A stretch of DNA of 59,406 nucleotides, taken from NCBI GenBank assembly GCA_026984935.1, contig JALSRD010000050.1, positions 1 through 59,406 on the forward strand. The letters are read 5' to 3'. The DNA comes from Desulfobacterales bacterium (GTDB lineage: Bacteria > Desulfobacterota > Desulfobacteria > Desulfobacterales > JALSRD01). Positions 36,160-45,709 of this stretch are shown here, piece by piece (the first letter of the stretch is position 1; each line of letters starts with the position of its first letter). The position numbers were made by a program, and so were the translations under genes. Under the pieces are notes generated by a model. It ran no database searches. It was not told the DNA's origin and was given only the letters and a program-made list of their open reading frames with translations.

Positions 36160-36255
36160 GGCTTATCGTCCTCCCTAATGTGCAATATTAAAAAATTTGT
36201 TGGATCCATGCTGTGCCGGCGCATCCAAGACGCAGGCCGAACACGATGGTTTCAT

Positions 36256-37392
36256 CTACTTTCCTGAAGCCCTGAAGGACCCCGCCGGCAGCAACCGCCT
36301 GCCCAGCCAGAACAAGGCGATGCAGACGGCCACGGAAAAGGCGAACACCGCCCATTCATTGGCGGAGGGGAAATAGGAAAACTTCAGCCATTTGTCCGTG
36401 TAGGCCTCCTGCAATCCCTTCATGGAAGGCGCAATCTGACCGGGAATCACGTGGTTCAAACGCACCGCCATGTAGGTCAGCGCCACCAGGGCGCCTCCCA
36501 GACCGGCCGCCAGGCGCTGGGCCGGATTCGAAAGCAGCAGAATCAGCGGGACAACCGACCCCAACAGCACGTGGAAAATCCAGAAGACATACCAGTACTT
36601 GCCGAAAAGCACCGCCGACAGCAGCACATAGGCCTCGCCGCGGCTGTACCACATGGCCACCGAATACTGGGACCACTCCAGCAGCAGCACAAAGAGGATC
36701 AGTCCGATGACGGTCCGGCTCAGGATCCTGAACACCCGGCCGTCATCGGCGCTGGCCGGCAGAAAAAGCGCGCCTGCAGCCAGCACCAGAGCGACGCCGG
36801 AAAGCAGCGCGCCGCCGATGGACAGGATGGGCCCCAGCGCCGAGTGCCAGTAAGGGTTGGATATCAGGGTGGCAAATTCGGCGCCGTTGGCGCCGGAAAA
36901 GGCCAACGCAAAAAAGATGCCGATCCACCCAAACAGGCGACCGGTTCCCTCGGTGTGTCCGGATTTAAGGGAAATCCCCAGTCCGATGAGCACATAGATC
37001 AGATAGGCCATGGAAAGCCAGGTGGCGATAGCCAGCAGGGAAGAAAAATTCGGGCGTGTAAAAACTTCGTACAACCGCCACATGTGTCCCAGGTCGAAGG
37101 AAATCACCAAGAGTCCCGAAATCATGGTAACGGCGGAAACCAGCAGCGAAATGCGCACCAGCGGCCGCAGCGTCTGGATATTGAAAGCGCAGATCACCCA
37201 GGCCAGCAGCGAAGCGCCCACGGCCAGTCCCACGAAGTAGACTTTGGCGGCCACCCACAGGCCCCAGGGCACGTAACTGCCGTAATTGGCCAGCAGATGC
37301 CCCTGTGTCATCCGCTGAAAAAAGCCGATGGTGCCCCAGACCGCCAGGGCCAGCCAGATGATAAAAACAATTGTTTTCTGCGTCCTGCTCAT
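36256..37392 (-). CDS. NrfD/PsrC-family quinol-oxidising membrane subunit (TtrC-like)
   Basis: A 378-aa integral membrane protein with about nine helices. It begins MSRTQKTIVFIIWLALAVWG and carries the NYGSYVPWGLWVAAKVYFVG region that lines the quinol site in NrfD/PsrC/TtrC proteins. It would pass electrons from menaquinol to the Fe-S subunit. It lies between the Fe-S and catalytic subunit genes with gaps of about 170 and 96 bp; the first gap is filled by a dispersed repeat. Confidence 0.9.
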   Translation of the reverse strand: MSRTQKTIVFIIWLALAVWGTIGFFQRMTQGHLLANYGSYVPWGLWVAAKVYFVGLAVGASLLAWVICAFNIQTLRPLVRISLLVSAVTMISGLLVISFDLGHMWRLYEVFTRPNFSSLLAIATWLSMAYLIYVLIGLGISLKSGHTEGTGRLFGWIGIFFALAFSGANGAEFATLISNPYWHSALGPILSIGGALLSGVALVLAAGALFLPASADDGRVFRILSRTVIGLILFVLLLEWSQYSVAMWYSRGEAYVLLSAVLFGKYWYVFWIFHVLLGSVVPLILLLSNPAQRLAAGLGGALVALTYMAVRLNHVIPGQIAPSMKGLQEAYTDKWLKFSYFPSANEWAVFAFSVAVCIALFWLGRRLLPAGSFRASGK

Positions 37393-37435
37393 GATTTTTC
37401 TCCTTTAGGGTCTCGGAAACAATTAATTAATTCCA

Positions 37436-37541
37436 CAGATATTGTGTCGGATTTTGGTTCGGCCACAGGGCGCGTCGGTTTTTTCATACTGGTTGTATGA
37501 GTCGACGCCATACAGTAGCCGGGCCAGAAGACAAACTAGAT
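37436..37541 (-). repeat. Dispersed repeat family 2, copy 1
   Basis: Read on the minus strand: CTTCTGGCCCGGCTACTG, CATACAACCAGTATGAAAAA, then ACGCGCCCTGTGGCCGAACC and AAAATCCGACA. It matches 53901-54016 (plus) at most positions. It contains the inner palindrome CATACAACCAGTATG. It lies between the Fe-S and NrfD subunit genes of the operon, so it is transcribed with them. Confidence 0.8.
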
Positions 37542-37565
37542 TGAGGAACGAATTTTTTGAGGCCC

Positions 37566-38477
37566 TCATACCAGATAAAATACGGACGGTTCCGTACCGA
37601 GCTCTTCTTTCAGGCGCTGTACGCGGGTTGCGCCGATCAGTTCGTGCACCAGGCTGTGCTTGTCGTTGTAATCGCCAAAGTAGGTCGCGCCGCCCAGACA
37701 GGTGGTGACGCAGGCGGGCAGCACGCCGACCCGGATACGGTGCAGGCAGAAAGTGCACTTGCGGGCGTTTCCAATGGGCGAGGCATGCGACCCCGGCTTG
37801 CGCACCCATTTTTTGCTGTATTCGAAATTGGGCCGCGTCTCGTAGTCCATGACCTCCGGGGTCCCCCGGCCGAAGAAATCACCAAAATCGGCCGTACGCG
37901 CATTGTAGGGGCAGGACGCCAGGCAGTTGCGGCAGCCGATGCAGATGTCGTAATCGATGACCACGATGCCGTCTTCGCGTTTCCACGTAGCCGTCACCGG
38001 GCAGACCGGCACGCAGGGCGGATTGTCGCAGTGCATGCACGGCCGGGGCGTAAACCGCCAGGCGACATTGGGAAAGGTCCCGACCTGCTCCTTGGGCACC
38101 GGCCGGTAAACGACACCCGGCGGCAGGTTGTTCTCCGCATTGCACGAAACCGTGCAGGAACTGCAGCCCACACATTTCTGCTGGTCGATGACCATCACCC
38201 ACTTGCGCTGCGCCACCGGCTTTTGCAGCGCCTGTAAAAGTTCCACACGCATGCGCTCGAGTTTGCTGCCGTCGGCGTAGCTCTGAGGCGCGGGCAGCGG
38301 TGCGGCACTTGTCTTTGCTGCAGACTCCGCCGCGCGTACAGCTTTGGCGGCCAGCGTACCGGCGGCCGTTACACTGCCGGCTGCCAGCAGGGCTTTCCTG
38401 AAAAACTGGCGGCGCCCGGCATCGGGCGTTTCGTCAGCCGTTTCGACCGATTCCTCAAACTGATGTTCGTTTTGCAT
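37566..38477 (-). CDS. Exported four-cluster Fe-S electron-transfer subunit (TtrB-like)
   Basis: A 303-aa ferredoxin-type subunit with a Tat-like signal ([20 protein letters not shown]). Four [4Fe-4S] sites are visible: [37 protein letters not shown] and [20 protein letters not shown]. The last belongs to the cluster-4 pattern seen in DmsB/TtrB-type subunits. A signal peptide on this subunit is a TtrB trait. It transfers electrons from the NrfD protein to the molybdoenzyme and is the first structural gene of the complex. Confidence 0.9.
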   Translation of the reverse strand: MQNEHQFEESVETADETPDAGRRQFFRKALLAAGSVTAAGTLAAKAVRAAESAAKTSAAPLPAPQSYADGSKLERMRVELLQALQKPVAQRKWVMVIDQQKCVGCSSCTVSCNAENNLPPGVVYRPVPKEQVGTFPNVAWRFTPRPCMHCDNPPCVPVCPVTATWKREDGIVVIDYDICIGCRNCLASCPYNARTADFGDFFGRGTPEVMDYETRPNFEYSKKWVRKPGSHASPIGNARKCTFCLHRIRVGVLPACVTTCLGGATYFGDYNDKHSLVHELIGATRVQRLKEELGTEPSVFYLV

Positions 38478-38604
38478 CTAAAGCCTCCCGATTCCTGATA
38501 ATGAAGTTGCGGTTGCTGAAAAATACGGTTTCCCTGCGCAAATTTCTACAAAACGGCAGGGCGGCTTGGATTTTTCAATCTCCGGTGTTGCGGGGCCGTT
38601 CGGG

Positions 38605-38964
38605 TCAGTTCTTTTCAATGCTCTTCAGCCAGAAGACCAGCTCTTCGCCGTCCACGGGCTTTTTGAGACAGGCGTAGATATGCTCCTGGATCATGTCTTT
38701 CAGCTGCGGGTGAAAACTTTTTTCCGATACACACAGAATATACAGCCCGGGGTGGTGTGCCTGCAGCCGCCGGATACGGTGCCGGTCCGGCTGAATCGAA
38801 TCGATGTTCAGGATAACGGCCAGGCAGGCCGATTGCAGCAGCTGTGTTTCCAGAGATTGGAAGTCTGCCAGTGTCCGACTGGCGTAGCCGTTCAGCGTCA
38901 GCAGATCGCCCAACCGGCGGCTGTTTTGCGGATCACGGTCCAGGATAAAGACGGTTTTTCCCAT
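38605..38964 (-). CDS. Response-regulator receiver-like protein, degenerate
   Basis: A 119-aa single-domain protein beginning MGKTVFILDRDPQNSRRLGD, with the alternating strand/helix pattern of CheY and a CLKKPVDGEELVFWL end carrying the Lys-Pro of receivers. The phospho-acceptor strand is AVILNIDSIQPD, so an Asp is present but the acidic pocket is weak. The frame extends upstream to 39129 and would add a Cys-rich piece (HCDGCYVRLAGTEFC). I cannot find a good start for it, so the short form is used. It sits between the sigma-54 activator and the ttr-like genes. Confidence 0.65.
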   Translation of the reverse strand: MGKTVFILDRDPQNSRRLGDLLTLNGYASRTLADFQSLETQLLQSACLAVILNIDSIQPDRHRIRRLQAHHPGLYILCVSEKSFHPQLKDMIQEHIYACLKKPVDGEELVFWLKSIEKN

Positions 38965-39413
38965 GGTTGCGGCCACTTGCAGACACGGCGCGCCTGCCTG
39001 CATGCAGAATTCGGTGCCAGCCAATCGAACGTAACACCCATCACAGTGCAATGCCCGTGCCGCACGGCTGCTCCGACCGCCCGGTATGACCACAAACCCG
39101 GGCTTAAATACCCCCTCCAGACATCGCAACCTGCTGAAACTGCACGCTTAAGCGTAAAGAAAAAAATGATTCGGTTGGCATGCGGAAAGGTTTCGATGCC
39201 CAAAACGACTCTGTTCAGCAGTTGAGACCGGCATGGGAAGTGTCCGGATGTCGGACACGGCGTTCTGGATAAATACTATATATTATGTATTATCAATTTA
39301 TTATAACTGTACGGTTTCGGACATCTCGCCGCTATAAAACAGCGCGGCGCCATCCAACCCTCGGGTGGAAAACTTGGAAACTTGTTTTTTTCAGGGTGTG
39401 CGAAAAGAGGCGG
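38965..39413. other. Regulatory gap between sigma-54 activator and ttr-like operon
   Basis: Contains the inverted repeat at 39240-39258, an AT-rich stretch near 39270-39310, and a further half-site TTCGGACAT near 39316. A minus-strand sequence TGGCACCGAATTCTGC near 39007-39023 resembles a sigma-54 promoter but has 11 instead of 10 bases between GG and GC. It may be coding if the receiver-like gene starts further upstream. Confidence 0.4.
39240..39258. promoter_or_regulatory. Candidate upstream activator site
   Basis: A perfect inverted repeat GTGTCCG-N5-CGGACAC, with a repeated half-site about 60 bp away. It lies just downstream of the sigma-54 activator gene and upstream of the receiver/ttr-like genes, where an enhancer for that operon would be expected. 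Confidence 0.55.
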
Positions 39414-41630
39414 TCAGTGGAGCGTGGGTTTGACGATGCGGTATTTTTTGAGCTTTTCGTAGAGCGTGCTGCGGCTGATGCCCAGGCGCTGGGCGGCTTC
39501 GGTTTTGTTCCACTTGCAGGCGACAAGCACGCTGCGCATCAGCTTTTCCTCATTTTCCACCAGGGTCTGCCTGGGCGCGGCTTCAGCTTTGGAGCCATCG
39601 CGCAGCGATGCCGGCAGATCCGAAGCATCGATCTGCTTTTCACGCGTCAGCACCACGGCGTGCTCGATGCTGTTCTCCAGCTCGCGCACATTGCCTGGCC
39701 AGGGATAATCGAACAAAAGGCGCATGGCTTCAGAGGTAAACCCCCGGACATCCTTCCCCTGCTGGGCGGCGCAACGTTTCAAAAAGTGGTGCGCCAGCAG
39801 CGGGATGTCGTTGCGCCGCTCGCACAGGGGCGGCATCAGTACCGGAATGACATTCAGGCGATAGTAGAGGTCCTCGCGGAAATGCCCCTTTTGCACCTCC
39901 TGAAACAGGTCCTTGTTGGTGGCTGCCAGGATTCTTACGTTGACTTCAAGCGTGCTTTCGCCACCCAGGCGTTCGAACTTACGGCTCTGGAGTACCCGCA
40001 GCAGGCGGATCTGGGCCGAAGGTGGAACCTCTCCGATCTCATCCAAAAACACGGTTCCACCGTCAGCCTGTTCAAAACGTCCGGCTTTGCGGCGCAGGGC
40101 TCCGGTAAAGGCCCCTCTCTCATGGCCGAACAGTTCGCTTTCCAGAAGCGTACTGGGATAGGCCGAGCAGTTGATAACCACGAAAGGGTTGTCCCTCCTG
40201 TCGCTCAAACGGTGGATAGCCCGCGCCGCCAGCTCCTTGCCGGTACCGCTTTCGCCCTGGATCAGCACCGTGGCATCGGTGGGCGCCACATCCTCGATAA
40301 GTTTGTAGATCAGCTGCATCTGCGAATCCCGGCCGACCATACCGGAAAATTCAGCCGCCGGCTCGATGCGTTTGCGCAATTCACGGATTTCCTCCTCCTG
40401 GCGCATGCTGCGGTACAGCGTGCCGGCAGCCTGTTTGAGGATCATGTCGATGACGCCCAGCTCCTCTCGCACACAGCTGCAGTCCCCGGGGCATCCAATC
40501 AGCAGCGCAGCACACAGGCGGCCCTCATGGCGCAGCGGAAAAGCCCCCACGCGCCGACTTTCCCGCAGGCCATCGGAAAAGACAAAGTCTCCAAAAAGTT
40601 CGGCCGGCAGAAAATCCATGCCGTGTAGGCGGCCCAGGGCGGCCTGCACGCTGCGGTAGGCGGCCTGCCCGCGCACGGCGGTATCTTTTTCCCGCCAGAT
40701 CATGAGGCTCTCGCGCCGATCGCCCAGAACCACCATAATCAAATGCCGGCAGGCAACGACATCCTGCAGGGTTTTCAGCAAATGGCGGCAGACCGCGTTC
40801 AGATTGGGCAGCGCCGTGATTTCCTGCGATATGGCAAATGAAGTGCGCAGCTGCCGCTGCACACGGTCGAGCTCCTGGTTCTGTACCTCGAGACGACGAT
40901 TATACTCTTTCAGGCGCTGGGTGGACTCCGCGATGCGCTGCAGCATGGCGTTAAAGGAAGTGCCCAGTTTGCGCACTTCCAGACGTCCCCCGACGTCCAC
41001 CGGGATTTCCAGGTTGCCGGCGTCGATTTTTTCAGCGGCCGCCGCCAGGTTCAACAGCGGGCGTGTCAGGCGCCGGATGAGCAGGTGACCGCCCAGCAGG
41101 GCCAGTGCCACAACGGCCAGTGTAATCAAGCTCATCTGCAGCCAGAGCGCGTCGGCCTGGCGGCGAAAGGGTTTTTCGTCAAGCCCCAGACGCAGGACAC
41201 CGGCCTTGGCGCTGAATATGGGCCAGGCGATGTCCAGGAAATGCGCGCCGGTCTGGGACACGATGGGCTGCAGGTGCTCCTTGCGGGTAGCGGTGAGCGC
41301 ATTGGCTGCAATCAGGTTGACGGGAACGCCTCTTTTAAAGGTGTGGCTCAGGATCTGACCGTCCTTAACGACAAAAAGGTAGGCCACGGCCGGGTCACTG
41401 CGCATCTGGTCGTCCAGCAGCTTCTGCAGCGCCACACGGTCGTTTATAAGGATGCGGTCGGCGGCATCCAGAGCCAGCTTGTGGGCGATGTTTTCCGCAC
41501 GCGCAGCGGCAGATTCCAGCAAACGCACGCTGTAGCGATGAATGACGACCTGGGAAATCAGCACACCGCTGCCCACGACCAGCAGGGCGGTGACCAGCAG
41601 CAGGGCGTTTTTAAGACTCTTGGGCCCCAT
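39414..41630 (-). CDS. Membrane-bound HAMP/GAF sigma-54-dependent activator
   Basis: A 738-aa protein that joins a membrane sensor directly to an NtrC-type activator. Residues 7-27 and about 165-185 are membrane helices flanking a periplasmic sensor domain. HAMP ([20 protein letters not shown]), a coiled coil and a GAF-like domain follow. The AAA+ core has GESGTGKE, the sigma-54 contact [23 protein letters not shown] and PWPGNVREL, and a Fis-type HTH ends it ([20 protein letters not shown]). There is no histidine kinase or receiver domain, so signal and transcription activation share one chain. The ATG at 41630 has GGAAGG six bases upstream. It overlaps the PhnD-like gene by 20 bp. Confidence 0.88.
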   Translation of the reverse strand: MGPKSLKNALLLVTALLVVGSGVLISQVVIHRYSVRLLESAAARAENIAHKLALDAADRILINDRVALQKLLDDQMRSDPAVAYLFVVKDGQILSHTFKRGVPVNLIAANALTATRKEHLQPIVSQTGAHFLDIAWPIFSAKAGVLRLGLDEKPFRRQADALWLQMSLITLAVVALALLGGHLLIRRLTRPLLNLAAAAEKIDAGNLEIPVDVGGRLEVRKLGTSFNAMLQRIAESTQRLKEYNRRLEVQNQELDRVQRQLRTSFAISQEITALPNLNAVCRHLLKTLQDVVACRHLIMVVLGDRRESLMIWREKDTAVRGQAAYRSVQAALGRLHGMDFLPAELFGDFVFSDGLRESRRVGAFPLRHEGRLCAALLIGCPGDCSCVREELGVIDMILKQAAGTLYRSMRQEEEIRELRKRIEPAAEFSGMVGRDSQMQLIYKLIEDVAPTDATVLIQGESGTGKELAARAIHRLSDRRDNPFVVINCSAYPSTLLESELFGHERGAFTGALRRKAGRFEQADGGTVFLDEIGEVPPSAQIRLLRVLQSRKFERLGGESTLEVNVRILAATNKDLFQEVQKGHFREDLYYRLNVIPVLMPPLCERRNDIPLLAHHFLKRCAAQQGKDVRGFTSEAMRLLFDYPWPGNVRELENSIEHAVVLTREKQIDASDLPASLRDGSKAEAAPRQTLVENEEKLMRSVLVACKWNKTEAAQRLGISRSTLYEKLKKYRIVKPTLH

Positions 41631-42579
41631 GCGAAACCTTCCATGCGCTATGCACCTGCTCGTACATCTCGGCAACCGGCGCATACCATTTCTCCTGTGG
41701 AGCTATAAATTTCCCGATCATGAGCTTTTTTAAAATCTTGCGCCCATCAGCATCTTTATGCATGGAAAAAAGCAGCCCCCGGATTTTGACCTTGAGCGGT
41801 TCTGCCAGAAATCGCGAGGCCACCAGCGGCGGTGTGCCAAAGGGTTTCGATTTTCGGATCACACGGGTTTTTGCGGTGTAAAGCGGTTTTCTGCGATTGT
41901 AGTACTCCCATTTGAGGCTGTCTACGGCCGCCCCGTCCACCAGGCCGCGGGCCACCGCCAGAATCGAGTTGTCGTGGCTGTAGGTATAGATAATCTTCTT
42001 GAAAAAGCCCTCCGGTGTCTGCCCTGTTTGGCTGAGCCAGAAGGTGGGCACCAGCGCGCCGGTATTGGACTGCGGATCGGTGAACGCAAAGACGCGCCCC
42101 TTTAAATCTTCAAGCGATCTATAAGGGCTGCGGCGGTTGACGATCAAATAGGCGCGGTAAAAGGGTTTGCCGCGCACCACCGGTACCGCCAGCGCTTCAA
42201 AGCCGAATCGCGCCCGGTCAACGGCGTAGGGCCCGGTGCAGATAAAGGCCAGGTCGATTTCCCTTTTGGGAAACAGGGCGTTGATTTCACCGTAGGTTTT
42301 GCGCTGAATCAGCTGCACCGGCCGGCCCAGCCGGCTGCCGATGTAATCCAGCAGGCGGTGGTAATAAACAAAGGTTTCCTTGGGCGATATCATGGCGGCC
42401 ACGGCCACCCGCAGACCGCCCTCGGCTCCGGTCTGCTTCTCAGGCTGGACCACCGTAATGGTTCTTGAAAAATCGACACGCTTATAATTGTCGCCCCGGC
42501 TGCAGCCGGTGACGCCGGCAAGCAACGCCGGTATCAAGACAACCCGCAACCATTTTTCACGCAAGAGCCGATTCGCCAT
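41611..42579 (-). CDS. PhnD/TtrS-sensor-like periplasmic lipoprotein
   Basis: A 322-aa phosphate/phosphonate-binding-like protein with a lipoprotein signal (LLAGVTGC26). Family features are [40 protein letters not shown] and [19 protein letters not shown]. The same domain forms the sensory half of TtrS and the free sensors AioX/ArxX in arsenite systems. Coupled by overlap to the membrane sigma-54 activator, it is probably the ligand receptor for that protein rather than a transport component. Confidence 0.85.
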   Translation of the reverse strand: MANRLLREKWLRVVLIPALLAGVTGCSRGDNYKRVDFSRTITVVQPEKQTGAEGGLRVAVAAMISPKETFVYYHRLLDYIGSRLGRPVQLIQRKTYGEINALFPKREIDLAFICTGPYAVDRARFGFEALAVPVVRGKPFYRAYLIVNRRSPYRSLEDLKGRVFAFTDPQSNTGALVPTFWLSQTGQTPEGFFKKIIYTYSHDNSILAVARGLVDGAAVDSLKWEYYNRRKPLYTAKTRVIRKSKPFGTPPLVASRFLAEPLKVKIRGLLFSMHKDADGRKILKKLMIGKFIAPQEKWYAPVAEMYEQVHSAWKVSHGAQES

Positions 42580-42936
42580 ACCGATATCCCTCTGATCCGG
42601 ATAATCATTTCGCCAGATGACGAATTTCCATGTACCACATGCACAAAGGTGCCGTCAAGCCACCGCAGCTGGCCATGACGGCCGGAACCCGGTCGGTGTA
42701 AGGATACGGCAACCGTGTGCGCATGAATTTTGGCATCCCGGTTATCGGGTGCCACATCCACAAAAATGCATGATGCACGGGTGCCGCACAATCCGCGGGT
42801 AAAGTTTTGTTCGAAGCTTTGCAAAAAGCTTGACAAGCACCGGGCTTATATTTATATTCGCATACAAGAATATATAGGACACCCAAAAGAGTGCCGCCAC
42901 CCGGCGTGCGACCCGGGATTTCAGCGGGAGGAATAC
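42580..42936. other. Divergent regulatory region with promoter, operator and hairpin
   Basis: Separates the PhnD-like gene from the thiol/metalloid operon. It holds the TTGACA-N17-TATATT promoter with overlapping inverted repeat, and a hairpin GGCATCCCG/CGGGTGCC at 42732-42753. No gene seen. Confidence 0.6.
42830..42874 (+). promoter_or_regulatory. Sigma-70 promoter overlapped by ArsR-like operator
   Basis: TTGACA (42830-42835) and TATATT (42853-42858) are exactly 17 bases apart. The -10 is the left arm of the inverted repeat TATATTC-N8-GAATATA (42853-42874). A repressor bound there would block RNA polymerase. The downstream gene starts 63 bp later. Confidence 0.8.
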
Positions 42937-43479
42937 GTGGTGACAGATCCGGATGTGAGCCAGATATACGTCAACGGGCACCAGACCGGTGTCATCGGCC
43001 TGAAGGCCGCTCTCGAAGCTGTGGCCGCAGATTTCAAAGATCGGCCGGATGACGATATCCGTGCCGAGATGCTCCGGCGGCTCGGCAAAAAAAACTACAT
43101 CCCTGCACGCGTCCAGGCCGCATACGCCGAGGCCTTTTTACGGGAATTTAAGAAATTCACCGGCCAGGCGGTCGTCGACGAAACCAGTCCTGTGCTGCAG
43201 ATCAAGGTGCTGGGCCCGGGCTGCCGCCAGTGCGACCAACTGCAGCAGGACCTTATGAGCCTGCTGGCCGCCCTGCAGGTGCCCGCCGATCTGGAGCACG
43301 TAACGGACATCGAGGCCATCAGCCGATACGGCGTCATGGCCATGCCGGCGCTGGTCATCAACGGCGATGTGGTGGCGGCCGGCAGCATGCCGCCCAAATC
43401 CGGTCTGCAGGAATTGATCCGGCAGGCGGCCGAAAAACATGCGCAGGTTTCAACGGGAAACCGGGAAAAGCAAGCATAG
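42937..43479 (+). CDS. Two-domain protein: 'NYIP' helical domain plus CxxC thioredoxin-like domain
   Basis: A 180-aa cytoplasmic protein. The N-terminal 80 residues (IYVNGHQTGVIGLKAALEAV, then KNYIPARVQAAYAEAFLREF) form a small helical domain that I know only as a companion of redox proteins in anaerobes. The C-terminal part is a small thioredoxin-like domain with GPGCRQCDQL and the cis-Pro strand GVMAMPALVINGDVV. GGGAGG lies five bases before the GTG at 42937. The frame upstream would run through the promoter and is rejected. It is the first gene of the ArsR-operator-controlled operon. Confidence 0.82.
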   Translation: MVTDPDVSQIYVNGHQTGVIGLKAALEAVAADFKDRPDDDIRAEMLRRLGKKNYIPARVQAAYAEAFLREFKKFTGQAVVDETSPVLQIKVLGPGCRQCDQLQQDLMSLLAALQVPADLEHVTDIEAISRYGVMAMPALVINGDVVAAGSMPPKSGLQELIRQAAEKHAQVSTGNREKQA

Positions 43480-43490
43480 GAAAGTTTGGT

Positions 43491-43721
43491 ATGGAAATCA
43501 AAATACTGGGGCCCGGCTGCTCAAAATGCGAGCTGACCGCCCGACGGGTTCAGGAAGCCGTGGCCGAAAGCGGTGCGCATGCGCACATCGAAAAGGTCAC
43601 CGACCTGATGAGAATCGCCGGCTACGGCGTGTTCGGCACACCGGCTGTCATCATCGACGGGGAAGTCAAAAGTGTGGGCAAAGTCCCCGGCAAAAACGAC
43701 ATCAAAGCCTGGATCGGCTGA
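43491..43721 (+). CDS. Small CxxC thioredoxin-like redox protein
   Basis: A 76-aa thioredoxin_3-type protein: MEIKILGPGCSKCELTARRV with a CSKC pair, and the cis-Pro strand YGVFGTPAVIIDGEVKSVG. Proteins of this kind occur with arsenic-resistance permeases and methyltransferases and are thought to reduce a partner protein or a metalloid compound. It starts 11 bp after the previous gene, whose C-terminal domain is a paralogue. Confidence 0.9.
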   Translation: MEIKILGPGCSKCELTARRVQEAVAESGAHAHIEKVTDLMRIAGYGVFGTPAVIIDGEVKSVGKVPGKNDIKAWIG

Positions 43722-43763
43722 AGCTCCTGGCCCCGACGGACCGTGTCCAAAGAAGGCCGAAAG

Positions 43764-44202
43764 ATGGGCCAAGGTGTTGCCGAAACAGCGGCGACATCCT
43801 GACACTGAACTGTTCGGGTGGCTCCAATGTCGGCCAGCTGGCCAACCGGGCGGCCGTGGAACTGACTCGGGAGGGCTTCGGCAAGATCTACGGCCTGGCG
43901 GCCATGGGCGCCCATCTGGAAAAATTCGTCGGTACCGCAAGGCGGTCGGCGCAACTGGTGGCCATCGATGGCCGTAAGATAGCTCGCACGCAAAAACTGC
44001 GGCAGCACCTGCAAGCGCCGCCGGCGTATCACCTGGTCGTCACCGATCCGGGAGCCGCAAAAACAAGGATTTCGGTCTGCATTGCGATGCGTCCGCAAAA
44101 GTCAAATCCGCCGTGCGCAGGATCTGCAGCGCAAGAGACCTGCGGCAGCCAGACGGGATGCCGCAGCGTCTGAAAGGTGAGGCTATTTTTGCGCGGGCTT
44201 AA
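43764..44202 (+). pseudogene. Decayed zinc-binding protein gene (CSGGSNVGQLAN family)
   Basis: The frame encodes LNCSGGSNVGQLANRAAVEL, then TREGFGKIYGLAAMGAHLE and QLVAIDG, which match a small putative zinc-binding protein family. The start (ATG at 43764, MGQGVAETAAT) is in another frame, so a first shift lies near 43797. A second shift near 44060 moves the end to the frame giving NKDFGLHCDASAKVKSAV. In addition the expected Cys residues after VAIDG (usual pattern Cys-x3-Cys) are Arg residues (GRKIART). Two frameshifts and lost ligand residues indicate a pseudogene. Confidence 0.8.
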
Positions 44203-44235
44203 TCCCAACTCATTATCCCTACGGAGGTACGAACA

Positions 44236-44847
44236 ATGGACGAAAAACTGGAAAAAGTATTTCAAACCGGACTGGCCTTTCACGGACACAAATGCCCGGC
44301 CATGCCCATGGGGCTGCGGGCCGGTCTGGCGGCCATGAAAACCCTGGGTGTCGAACGCGCCCCGGACAAAGAACTGACCCTGATCTCGGAAACCGGCAAA
44401 GGCCACGCGGCCGGCTGTTTTCTGGACGGCCTGATGACGGCCACCGGCTGCACCTACGGCAAGTCCAACGTGGAAAAGCGCTACTACAACAAGATGGCCT
44501 TCACCCTCATCGACAACCAGAAAGGCCGCGCTGTGCGGGTATCGCTGAAACCGGAGTTTTTCGCAAAGGCGCTGCAGTCGCCTTTCGTGCAGAAACGCAA
44601 GGCCGGTGTGCCGCCCCAGGACATCGAGCCGGAAATCGCCGACCCTCTGGTGGAGCGCATCCTGAACCTGCCCGAAGAACAGTTTCTCAATATCGGTGAA
44701 ATTCAAACCGTGGCGGTCAAAAAGGGCAAGGGCATTTTCGACGCCAAACCCTGCGCCAAGTGTGGTGAGCTGACCTTCATCAACAAGCTGCGCCCCGACG
44801 CAGAGGGCCGGCTGCTGTGCATCCCCTGCTCGGGATACGACGCCTAG
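44236..44847 (+). CDS. FmdE-family protein ([11 protein letters not shown] type)
   Basis: A 203-aa soluble protein. The N-terminal metal motif is [20 protein letters not shown]. The family's second motif is [20 protein letters not shown], and a C-terminal zinc ribbon is formed by CAKCGE and [16 protein letters not shown] lies eight bases before the ATG. It is 34% or so like its neighbour at 45.7 kb by eye, suggesting a duplication separated by the TauE gene. Function unknown; metal or selenium/sulfur handling is likely from context. Confidence 0.88.
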   Translation: MDEKLEKVFQTGLAFHGHKCPAMPMGLRAGLAAMKTLGVERAPDKELTLISETGKGHAAGCFLDGLMTATGCTYGKSNVEKRYYNKMAFTLIDNQKGRAVRVSLKPEFFAKALQSPFVQKRKAGVPPQDIEPEIADPLVERILNLPEEQFLNIGEIQTVAVKKGKGIFDAKPCAKCGELTFINKLRPDAEGRLLCIPCSGYDA

Positions 44848-44910
44848 TTTTTGACCATGCCGCCCCGTGTGGTTTTAATACGGGACTGCTTTTACGAAAG
44901 GCCCCAACTC

Positions 44911-45663
44911 ATGATGCTTGCTATCACCACCGGCGTTATTCTGGTGCTGTCCTTTATCTTCGCCATGCTGGGCCTGGGCGGCGCCATGCTCTACATCCCG
45001 GTGTTTCACTGGTTCGGCTATGACTTCAAGTCGGTGGCCATTCCCACCGGCCTTTTGTTAAACGGCATCACGGTGGTCTCGGCGGCCATCGTCTATTTCA
45101 AGGCCAAAATGGTGGATGTCAAGGGATCCATCCCGCTGGTGGTCACTTCGTTCATCGGAGCGCCTTTCGGCGCCTACCTGACGCAGTTCGTGCCCACGCG
45201 CACTCTGATTCTGCTGTTTGCCCTGTGCATGGTCTTTGCCGGCGGCCGCATGCTGATCAGCTCGTCCCAACCGGACAGGGACACCATGATGGACCTGAAG
45301 ATGCGCCTGATTCTCATGGCCGTCGGGGGTTTTTTCATCGGCATGATCGCCGGCCTGCTGGGGGTTGGCGGCGGGTTTTTGTTCGTGCCCATGATGCTGG
45401 CCATGGGCTATCCCACCAAAAAGGCGGCCGCCACCAGTGCCTTCGTGGTCATCTTTTCCTCCTTTTCCGGCTTTGCCGGCCACATCGCCGAGGGACACTT
45501 CAACTGGCCGCTGATGATCGCCACCAGCATCGCCGTGATCATCGGCGCCCAGATCGGGGCCCACGTGATGAAGGAGAAGATGAAGGCCAAGTGGATCAAG
45601 CAGATGTTCGCGGTGGTGTTGCTGGGCGTCGCCGTCAAGCTGCTGGTCAAACTGTATTTGTAA
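44911..45663 (+). CDS. TauE/SafE-family sulfite/anion exporter
   Basis: A 250-aa membrane protein with about eight helices. The duplicated TauE motif is visible as FAMLGLGGAMLYIPVF and again as AGLLGVGGGFLFVPMMLAMG, followed by KKAAATSAFVVIFSS. Members export sulfite, sulfonates or other sulfur anions. I chose the ATG at 44911; the frame extends to 44851. It lies between two FmdE genes, suggesting that the three act on the same compound. Confidence 0.85.
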   Translation: MMLAITTGVILVLSFIFAMLGLGGAMLYIPVFHWFGYDFKSVAIPTGLLLNGITVVSAAIVYFKAKMVDVKGSIPLVVTSFIGAPFGAYLTQFVPTRTLILLFALCMVFAGGRMLISSSQPDRDTMMDLKMRLILMAVGGFFIGMIAGLLGVGGGFLFVPMMLAMGYPTKKAAATSAFVVIFSSFSGFAGHIAEGHFNWPLMIATSIAVIIGAQIGAHVMKEKMKAKWIKQMFAVVLLGVAVKLLVKLYL

Positions 45664-45709
45664 TAGCGAAGCATACAACCGGCGGTATTGGCGCTACATG
45701 GAGGTGAAA

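Noticed and set aside
39007-39023. Sigma-54 promoter for the ttr-like operon
   Set aside because: GG and GC are 11 rather than 10 bases apart, which sigma-54 rarely tolerates; kept only as a weak candidate.
38965-39129. Cys-rich N-terminal extension of the receiver-like protein
   Set aside because: Only a TTG start without a suitable ribosome-binding site, and it covers a possible promoter; left open rather than annotated.
42730-42936. Upstream extension of the two-domain redox protein
   Set aside because: It would run through a consensus promoter and operator; GGGAGG precedes the GTG at 42937.
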